64,000 nucleotides of DNA from Marinospirillum perlucidum (GTDB taxonomy: Bacteria; Pseudomonadota; Gammaproteobacteria; Pseudomonadales; Halomonadaceae), in the NCBI RefSeq assembly GCF_003336805.1, contig NZ_QFWJ01000006.1, positions 1 to 64,000 on the forward strand, given 5' to 3'. A program made the position numbers and the translations under genes. The stretch's first letter is position 1; the number at the start of each line of letters is the position of its first letter. The notes beneath the pieces were generated by a model. It did no database searches. It was not told where the DNA came from and was given only the letters and a program-made list of their open reading frames with translations. This document shows positions 58,263 through 64,000 of the stretch, piece by piece.

Positions 58263-59099
58263 TCAGGAAACCGCAGCCTCTCCCTTGAGACGCTCACTGC
58301 GTCGCCTCAGAATCTCCATCACCAAAAGCAGAAGAACCGCCAGGGCAATCATGATGCTGGCCATGGCAGCAATCGCCGGACTGATGTTTTCACGAATGCC
58401 GGAGAACATCTGGATGGGCAGGGTTCTTTCTGCAGGGCTGGCAATAAACAGGGCCACGACCACCTCATCAAAAGAGGTGGCAAAAGCAAAGAGGCCACCC
58501 GAAGCCACACCCGGCAGTATCTGCGGCAAGACTACCTTGAAAAATACCGTCAGGGGGTCGGCACCAAGGCTGGCACCGGCGCGCATCTGGTTAAAATCAA
58601 AGCCCTGGAGGGTGGCATTAACGGTAATGACCACAAAAGGAACCCCCAGGACAGTATGCGCCAGAATCAGGCCACTATAGGAATTCAACAGGCCCACCTG
58701 GGCAAAAAAGAAGTACATCCCCACGGCCACAATCACCAGAGGCACCACCATGGGAGAAATCAGCAGGGCGAGAATCAGGCCCTTGCCAGGAAAATCAGCG
58801 CGATTCAGACCGACAGCTGCCAGCGTGCCCAGAACCATCGACAGCAGCGTGGCAAAGGGTGCCACGATCAGGCTGTTTTTAAGCGCCGCCAACCAGGGCC
58901 CCTGGGGATCAAAAATCTCCTGGTACCAGCGCAGGGAAAAGCCATCCAGCGGATAGGTCAAAAAGCTGCCGCCATTGAAGGACAGAGGAATAATCACCAG
59001 CACCGGCAGCATCAGAAACAGCAGCACCAGCGCACAAAAAATCCGCAAAAACCAGTACCAGGCTTTTTCCACCGGAGACGCATAGGGTTGCAAAGCCAT
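58263..59099 (-). CDS. polyamine/GABA ABC transporter permease, PotC-like
   Basis: The 278-residue inner-membrane permease has six helices and the EAA loop for ATPase docking (QMRAGASLGADPLTVFFKVVLPQI near residue 175). PotC/YdcV type of the spermidine-putrescine family. Starts three bases after the upstream permease stop codon. Its C-terminus ends in LKGEAAVS. Substrate inferred only from context: gabT and the PuuR-like regulator. Confidence 0.88.
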   Translation of the reverse strand: MALQPYASPVEKAWYWFLRIFCALVLLFLMLPVLVIIPLSFNGGSFLTYPLDGFSLRWYQEIFDPQGPWLAALKNSLIVAPFATLLSMVLGTLAAVGLNRADFPGKGLILALLISPMVVPLVIVAVGMYFFFAQVGLLNSYSGLILAHTVLGVPFVVITVNATLQGFDFNQMRAGASLGADPLTVFFKVVLPQILPGVASGGLFAFATSFDEVVVALFIASPAERTLPIQMFSGIRENISPAIAAMASIMIALAVLLLLVMEILRRRSERLKGEAAVS

Positions 59100-59102
59100 G
59101 GG

Positions 59103-60356
59103 TTAACTCCTTGCCAGCTGTTGCTGGTTAACCAGACGGTGATAGACCAGATAAAGCACCAGGGTGACAACCAGCAGCAGGCTTCCCAACGCCGCCGCCA
59201 TACCCCAGTTATTGGTGGTATTGGTGTAGTAGGCCACGTAATAGCTGACCATCTGGTCCGAAGCGCCGCCCACCAGAGCCGGAGTAATGTAATAGCCCAG
59301 CGCCATGATAAACACCAGCAGGGTTCCGGCAGCGACGCCGGAAATCGTCTGGGGTACATAGACCTTCCAGAAGGCAGCAAAGGGGTGGCAACCCAGGGAG
59401 ATGGCTGCACGCTGATAACTGGGAGAAATCCCCTTCATCACGCTATAAAGTGGCAGAATCATAAAGGGCAGGAGAATATGCACCATCGCTACCAGCACAC
59501 CAAAGCGGTTGAACACCAGTTGCAGGGGCTCATCGATCAAACCCAGCCCCATAAGACCACCATTGATCACCCCACCGGTTTGTAGAAGCACAATCCAGGA
59601 GGCCGTTCTGACCAATAGCGAGGTCCAGAAAGGCAGGAGGACAAAAATCATCAGCAGGTTGCTGGTTCCCGTTGGCAAGGTAGCCAGCAGATAGGCCAGC
59701 GGAAAGCCCAAAAGCAGGCAGAGCAGGGTCACACTGCCCGCTATCACCAGGGTTCTTTCAAAAACACTCAGATAAACCTGCTGCTCCTCGGCCACCGGCT
59801 GGACTTCACCACTGGATGAGCGCTCCCTATCCACGGCAGCTAGCCAGTAACGATCCGTTGTCGGTGAGGCTGCCCGCTGGATGGCCTGCCAGGTTGATGT
59901 TTCCCCCCAGGCAGGATCCAATTCCGGCAGGACCGTCTGCCAGGCAGCAGCAGGTTCATCCGGCAGGCGCCGTAGCGTGCGCATCAGCAGGCCACGAAAA
60001 CCCGGATCTTCATAATTAAGGCGGCGGCCCACCCGCCCCAGGCCACCACCGCGCCGGGAAGTTTGCAACTCCTCGGCAAAGGCGGCCATGACGGCTTCCG
60101 ATGGCAACCCCTCTCCCGTCCAATCACTAATGGCGGCGGCTGTTTGCGGCATGACCTCCATTAATTCGGAGTTATCCACACTGCGCGCCAGCATGGTGGA
60201 GATGGGTTGTACGAACACCAGTAGCAGGAAGATAACCAGGGGCAGAACCAAGGCCAGCGCCTTGATCTTTTTGAGCCGCTCGGCCTGGCGCAACTGTTTT
60301 TTCAGTGCGCGCCCGGTCACTTCCTCGGTGGCGGTTGCAGACATTACCCGGGGCAT
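59103..60356 (-). CDS. polyamine/GABA ABC transporter permease, PotB-like with long periplasmic insertion
   Basis: A 417-residue permease, about 130 residues longer than PotB. TM1 at about 33-55, then a charged periplasmic insertion (about 62-205, with RRGGGLGRVGRRLNYEDPGF and RRLPDEPAAAWQTVLPEL) and five further helices with the EAA loop AAISLGCHPFAAFWKVYVPQT. ATG 60356 has GGGAGG five bases upstream, a better start than the ATG four codons on. The insertion could contact the binding protein. Operon with 58263, 60396 and 61499. Confidence 0.86.
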   Translation of the reverse strand: MPRVMSATATEEVTGRALKKQLRQAERLKKIKALALVLPLVIFLLLVFVQPISTMLARSVDNSELMEVMPQTAAAISDWTGEGLPSEAVMAAFAEELQTSRRGGGLGRVGRRLNYEDPGFRGLLMRTLRRLPDEPAAAWQTVLPELDPAWGETSTWQAIQRAASPTTDRYWLAAVDRERSSSGEVQPVAEEQQVYLSVFERTLVIAGSVTLLCLLLGFPLAYLLATLPTGTSNLLMIFVLLPFWTSLLVRTASWIVLLQTGGVINGGLMGLGLIDEPLQLVFNRFGVLVAMVHILLPFMILPLYSVMKGISPSYQRAAISLGCHPFAAFWKVYVPQTISGVAAGTLLVFIMALGYYITPALVGGASDQMVSYYVAYYTNTTNNWGMAAALGSLLLVVTLVLYLVYHRLVNQQQLARS

Positions 60357-60395
60357 CAGGGCCTCCCTTAATCCTATCTAGACGAACACCAGCAA

Positions 60396-61460
60396 TTAGA
60401 GCTTGGATGCCCAGGCATTAAAGCGCTGTTCCAGTTCTTCGCCATAATCCACCCAGAAGGCAGTATCCATGGCCAGAGCACCTTCCAGGTTGGCATCCGC
60501 TGTAGGCATACGCGCAGCCTGTTCGCTGCTCAGCTCGGCAATGGCATCAGGATTGACCGGACCATAGGGAATTTCCGAAGCATAAACAGCCTGGTTTTCG
60601 GCTTGGCTGGCAAAACGGATGAAATCATAGGCGGTATCCACGTGATCACTGCCGGATACAATGGCCCAGTAATCCAGATCATAAACACTGCCCTGCCAGG
60701 CAATCGCCAGATTCTGGCCTTCTTCCTGAGCCGCAGCGATACGACCGTTATAGGACGAGGACATGACTACGTCGCCGGCAACCAACCACTGAGGCGGCTG
60801 GGCACCCGCTTCCCACCACTGGATGTGATCCTTGAGCTCATCCAGCTTGGCAAAGGCACGATCCACCCCGGCAGAGGTTCTCAGGACATCATAGACTTCA
60901 TCGGCAGGCACGCCATCAGCCATGAGGGCAAATTCCAGGGTGTATTTGGCACCTTTACGCAGGCCACGTGTTCCGGGGAATTTTTCAACATTCCAGAAAT
61001 CAGCCCAGGTCTGGGGAGCTTCATCCAGGCGATCAGCGTCATAAGCCATTACGGTGGACCAAACAAAAGTCCCCACGCCACACTCTTCAACGGCGGCATC
61101 GATCAGCTGGTTTTCCAGCCCCAGACGCTCCCAGTCAACTATTTCAAACATGCCTTCAAAGCAGCCTCGGACCAACTCGGGCGACTCCACCTCGACCAGA
61201 TCCCAGCTGACATTGCCGGTTTCCACCATGGCCCGGATGCGCGACAGGGCACCATTGTAGTCACCCGGGATCAACTCAGCTTCTGTTTGCTCCTGGAAAG
61301 GACCATAGTAAGCCTTCTGCATGGCTTCGCCGGAAGCACCACCAAAGGAGATTACGGTAAAAGCCTGGGCTGTGCTGGCCAGCAACAGACCAGAAGCCAG
61401 GGTGCCTGCCGCAGCCAGGGCTGGCAGGTTGAAACGGGATGTTTTCTTGGTTTTCAGCAT
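60396..61460 (-). CDS. polyamine/GABA ABC transporter substrate-binding protein, PotD-like
   Basis: The 354-residue periplasmic receptor starts at ATG 61460 (GAGG seven bases upstream). Signal peptide to about residue 33 (STAQA before FTVISFGG), then VISFGGASGEAMQKAYYGPFQ, LVEVESPELVRGCFEGMFEIVD, a PotD-like core and DYWAIVSGSDHVDTAYDFIRFAS. PotD-family (COG0687) receptors bind putrescine, spermidine or GABA, and the sequence alone does not decide. Cysteine pairs are scarce. It lies between the ATPase and permeases. Confidence 0.88.
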   Translation of the reverse strand: MLKTKKTSRFNLPALAAAGTLASGLLLASTAQAFTVISFGGASGEAMQKAYYGPFQEQTEAELIPGDYNGALSRIRAMVETGNVSWDLVEVESPELVRGCFEGMFEIVDWERLGLENQLIDAAVEECGVGTFVWSTVMAYDADRLDEAPQTWADFWNVEKFPGTRGLRKGAKYTLEFALMADGVPADEVYDVLRTSAGVDRAFAKLDELKDHIQWWEAGAQPPQWLVAGDVVMSSSYNGRIAAAQEEGQNLAIAWQGSVYDLDYWAIVSGSDHVDTAYDFIRFASQAENQAVYASEIPYGPVNPDAIAELSSEQAARMPTADANLEGALAMDTAFWVDYGEELEQRFNAWASKL

Positions 61461-61498
61461 TTTCCACCTCATTGGTTTTACGGGGGTGTAGCGGGAAA

Positions 61499-62608
61499 TC
61501 AATCGTTAGCCGGACAGTCCAGCGCTCGCACATCCTCACTGCGCCAGCCCAGCAGCACCGAGGAACCCACCTGCAAGTGAGCCGCCGAGTCGGTGACCGG
61601 AACCCGGGCAATAAACTCATTACTGCCCGGAAGTGAGCAACGCACCCTCAGGTGGTCACCCAGATAAATGAATTCTTCGATACGGCCTGACACCCGGTTT
61701 TCCAGCTGTTCAGCAGCAGCATTCAAATGCACCCTTTCCGGGCGGATGGACAAGCTGGTCAAGGCCCCTTTTTCACGAACATTGACCAGACGCGCACCGG
61801 TAACCAACCCTCCCTCGGCTTCGACACGGCAGAAGTCGCCATCCAGGGAGGCAAGCCGTCCGATCAGCGTGTTGTTCTCACCGATAAACTGGGCTACAAA
61901 GGCATTGGCAGGTTGTTCATAGAGGTTCTGGGGGGTATCGATCTGTTGGATGACACCATCATTAAAGACGGCCACCCGATCCGACATGGTCAGGGCCTCG
62001 CTTTGATCGTGGGTCACAAAAACCACGGTCAAACCCAGCTGCTCGTGAAGATGCTTGATTTCCAACTGCATCTGTTCCCGCAGCTGCTTATCCAACGCCC
62101 CCAGGGGCTCATCCATCAGCACCAGGCGGGGTTCAAAAACCAGAGCCCGGGCCAGAGCTACCCGCTGCTGCTGCCCACCGGAAAGTTGCTGGGGACGGCG
62201 TTTGGCAAATTCACCCAGTTGGATGGTCTCAAGAATTTTCTTAACCCGGGCATCGGCTTCAGGTTTGGGAACCTTGCGGGCATTGAGTGGAAAGCGCAGA
62301 TTGTCTTCCACGGTCATGTGCGGGAAGAGAGCGTAATTCTGAAACACCATGCCCAGATTACGTTTATGCGGCGGCAGACTGTTCAGCCTTTCTTCGCCCA
62401 GATAGATATCCCCGGCTGTGGGCGTCTCGAACCCGGCCAGCATCATCAGGCAGGTCGTCTTGCCTGAGCCGGAAGGCCCCAGCAGGGTGACAAACTCACC
62501 TTCAGCGATGTTCAGGTTAAGATCTTTGACCACCAGGCTTTCACCATCAAAGGTCTTTTGCACACCGCTAAATCTGACCAAGGGTGTCTTTTCAGCACCT
62601 GCCTGCAT
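61499..62608 (-). CDS. polyamine/GABA ABC transporter ATPase, PotA-like
   Basis: The 369-residue ATPase is the first gene of the importer operon. Walker A GPSGSGKT near residue 45, Q-loop in MVFQNYALFPHMTV, signature LSGGQQQRVALARAL near 142, Walker B LVLMDEPLGALD, His-switch VTHDQSEAL, and a C-terminal TOBE domain (about 285-360). ATG 62608 has GGAGG seven bases upstream. Divergent from the PuuR-like regulator, with 255 bases of shared control region. Confidence 0.93.
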   Translation of the reverse strand: MQAGAEKTPLVRFSGVQKTFDGESLVVKDLNLNIAEGEFVTLLGPSGSGKTTCLMMLAGFETPTAGDIYLGEERLNSLPPHKRNLGMVFQNYALFPHMTVEDNLRFPLNARKVPKPEADARVKKILETIQLGEFAKRRPQQLSGGQQQRVALARALVFEPRLVLMDEPLGALDKQLREQMQLEIKHLHEQLGLTVVFVTHDQSEALTMSDRVAVFNDGVIQQIDTPQNLYEQPANAFVAQFIGENNTLIGRLASLDGDFCRVEAEGGLVTGARLVNVREKGALTSLSIRPERVHLNAAAEQLENRVSGRIEEFIYLGDHLRVRCSLPGSNEFIARVPVTDSAAHLQVGSSVLLGWRSEDVRALDCPAND

Positions 62609-62778
62609 CGCTTGTCCTCCCTATCAGAATCACCGGATGCGTTAAATATATTTGACACTCGTAATACCAAGGCCCACTTCTTGCTTAAGAAAACAGATAA
62701 AAGCCTCAGTAATTTAATCTATTTATAAGCATAAATTAGGCCAACTTGGAAAAAAGCGGTTACCAGGGCCTGTCAAGC

Positions 62779-62793
62779 GTTAATTTAATTAAC
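62779..62793. promoter_or_regulatory. candidate operator in the importer/regulator control region
   Basis: GTTAAT-TTA-ATTAAC is a perfect inverted repeat with three-base loop between divergent genes. A PuuR/PauR-like regulator would be expected to bind here. It is AT-rich, so it could also be promoter sequence. Confidence 0.35.
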
Positions 62794-62863
62794 CATCTGC
62801 CCATTACTGCACCCCAAGTAATCATAAAAAATCTCCAGGCTTCAAAAGAGTGCATTTATCATC

Positions 62864-63430
62864 ATGAATCGGGATGTTTCCTCCAACACACTGAATCTCG
62901 GACACCAGCTAAAAAGGCTGCGCCAGGAAAGAGGGCTGTCACAAAGAGAGCTGGCCCGACGGGCCGGTGTCACCCACGCCAGCATCTCCCTGATTGAATC
63001 CAACCAGTCCAGCCCTTCGGTGGCTTCCCTGAAAAAGGTACTGGATGGCCTTCCCATCAGTCTGGCGGATTTCTTTGCTCTGCCTTCTCCGCAGGAGGAT
63101 CAGGTGTTTTTTCGTGCCGAAGAGCTCCTGCCGCTGACGCGGGGGGCCATCAGTTTTCGTCAGGTGGGTAACATGCAGCATCACCAGCTGCAGCTTTTGC
63201 ATGAGCACTATGCGCCCGGAGCGGATACCGGCAGCAGTATGCTCCAGCATGAGGCGGAAGAAGCGGGTCTGGTCATCCAGGGAGAAATCGAACTGACAGT
63301 TGGCGAGCAGAAACGGGTTCTTAAAGCGGGAGATGCCTATCTTTTTGATAGCCGCCTGCCGCACCGCTTTCGCAATAAAAGCCAAGAGGAGTGCATTCTT
63401 GTCAGTGCTTGCACGCCGCCCTATCTGTAA
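62864..63430 (+). CDS. XRE-family regulator with cupin domain, PuuR-like
   Basis: The 188-residue repressor-type protein has an N-terminal lambda-type HTH (about 12-66; LKRLRQERGLSQRELARRAG and HASISLIESNQSSPSVASLKKVL) and a C-terminal cupin domain (about 105-185; HEAEEAGLVIQGEIELTVGEQ, GDAYLFDSRLPHRF). This is the architecture of PuuR and PauR, which sense putrescine. Divergence from the Pot-like operon supports this role. Confidence 0.9.
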   Translation: MNRDVSSNTLNLGHQLKRLRQERGLSQRELARRAGVTHASISLIESNQSSPSVASLKKVLDGLPISLADFFALPSPQEDQVFFRAEELLPLTRGAISFRQVGNMQHHQLQLLHEHYAPGADTGSSMLQHEAEEAGLVIQGEIELTVGEQKRVLKAGDAYLFDSRLPHRFRNKSQEECILVSACTPPYL

Positions 63431-63444
63431 CCTCTCTTCCCGAA

Positions 63445-63526
63445 GCTGTTACCTCTAGCAACGAGCCAAGGTAACAGCGCTTAGCTGCCAGCAGGTGTTT
63501 CTGCTATCCTTGGCTCGCTTTTTTAT
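63445..63526 (+). promoter_or_regulatory. attenuator-like alternative hairpins before the last gene
   Basis: Hairpin A pairs GCTGTTACC (63445-63453) with GGTAACAGC (63470-63478). Hairpin B pairs CGAGCCAAGG (63462-63471) with CCTTGGCTCG (63508-63517) and is followed by C and six T, a terminator. A and B share GG at 63470-63471, so they exclude one another. A small hairpin AGCAG/CTGCT (63490-63505) lies in B. It could simply be the regulator's terminator. Confidence 0.55.
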
Positions 63527-63548
63527 CTTTCTCCGACCCGGATGACCT

Positions 63549-64000
63549 GTGTCTCGGACGCTTCTGCTTAGACTGATCACAACTCTGGCGGTGGGTTTCC
63601 TGGGAGGCTGGCTCTTCAGCTTTCTGCAAATACCCCTGGCCTGGATGCTAGGCCCGCTTTTGGCCAACCTGCTGGTTTCTCTGGCAGGTATGCCTGTGGG
63701 CATCAAACCGGGGTTTCGGGCGGTTTTTCTGGGCAGTCTGGGGGTCATTCTCGGCGGTCAGGCCAGTCAGGATACGCTGCAACAAGCCAGTAACTGGCCA
63801 GGCAGCCTGGCTCTGCTGACTCTAGGGGTCATTCTGATTATTCTCGGGGTCAGCATCTACTTTCGCCGAATGGCGGGTTTTGACCAGGCTTCAGCGTGGT
63901 TTTCCGCTGTACCCGGTGCCATGACTTCAATGATTCTCATGGGCGGACAGGCTGGCGGCGATGAGCGCAAAATTACGCTGGCTCATGCTCTGCGCCTGAC
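63549..64000 (+). CDS. AbrB-family (COG3180) membrane protein, 5' part
   Basis: Truncated by the window end after about 150 codons. From GTG 63549 (an in-frame TGA lies upstream at 63543) the translation begins with Ser-Arg-Thr and four hydrophobic helices. Motifs PLAWMLGPLLAN near residue 35 and the AVPGAMTSMILMGGQAGGD segment near 125 match the AbrB/ammonia monooxygenase-regulator-like transport family (YGL-type duplicated domains). This family is unrelated to the DNA-binding AbrB. Substrate unknown. Confidence 0.78.
   Translation, partial: MSRTLLLRLITTLAVGFLGGWLFSFLQIPLAWMLGPLLANLLVSLAGMPVGIKPGFRAVFLGSLGVILGGQASQDTLQQASNWPGSLALLTLGVILIILGVSIYFRRMAGFDQASAWFSAVPGAMTSMILMGGQAGGDERKITLAHALRL

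Noticed and set aside
63455-63748. 97-codon minus-strand open frame at the right end
   Set aside because: Opposite the AbrB-family gene and the attenuator region; no similarity to any protein.

Overview
The window looks like a chromosomal segment of a moderately halophilic, aerobic marine-type gammaproteobacterium, closest in gene content to the Oceanospirillales/Halomonas-Pseudomonas side of the class. The reasons are an ectoine hydroxylase (ectD), a TRAP transporter, glutamine-dependent NAD synthetase, a pair of short proteins of PP0621 and HopJ type, the ilvI-ilvH...ilvC-pssA order and the rluD/bamD divergent pair. Coding density is high and codon use is even throughout. I see no transposase, phage gene, CRISPR array, tRNA or rRNA, but a strong rrn-like promoter fires leftward out of the left edge.

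Layout. 0.1-5.5 kb: phospholipid synthesis (pssA) and branched-chain amino acid synthesis (ilvC, ilvH, ilvI on the minus strand, with the regulator ilvY in between on the plus strand). 5.9-11.5 kb: clpB with a clear sigma-32 promoter, pgeF and rluD, and the divergent bamD. 11.8-18.5 kb: small metabolic and unknown genes (cyclophilin-like, cupin, nadE, PP0621, thiO, hopJ, spo0M, DUF423, yqaA). 18.8-21.0 kb: an unusual 749-residue protein with two consecutive isoprenyl-diphosphate-synthase-like halves. 21.1-23.2 kb: thiC under a TPP riboswitch. 23.3-27.3 kb: an orphan gene, a membrane protein plus GTPase pair (DUF2868/DUF3482) and wrbA. 27.5-32.7 kb: a metal-handling region (secreted Cys-containing small protein, HMA-like small protein, CopA-type P-ATPase, ferritin-like protein, FetAB exporter). 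32.7-36.6 kb: patB with a chemoreceptor, a thioesterase and an outer-membrane protein. 36.6-40 kb: tmcA and ectD. 40-45.5 kb: a TRAP transporter operon with 3-hydroxybutyrate dehydrogenase and a sigma-54 activator. 45.6-52.5 kb: an RND pump, and a separate tolC-lpxL unit that shares its promoter box. 52.6-56.7 kb: a GntR regulator, an unknown gene, glutaryl-CoA dehydrogenase and a CoA-transferase. 56.8-64 kb: GABA transaminase, a PotABCD-like importer, a PuuR-like regulator and the start of an AbrB-family membrane protein.

How parts fit. The 40-45 kb genes form a plausible uptake and oxidation unit for 3-hydroxybutyrate or a related acid. The 56.8-63.4 kb genes form a polyamine/GABA uptake and catabolism unit. 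The RND operon and tolC-lpxL carry nearly the same 17-18 base box at their promoters, so a tripartite pump and a lipid A acyltransferase are probably co-regulated. A dispersed MITE-like repeat with about 20 bp terminal inverted repeats sits at gene 3' ends (two long copies, one collapsed copy, one or two end remnants) and in at least one case supplies a stop codon.

The least ordinary items are the double-domain isoprenoid synthase at 18.8-21.0 kb, the shared pump box, the repeat family, the matching 16-bp boxes in front of the chemoreceptor and the TRAP operon, and an attenuator-like structure before the last gene.
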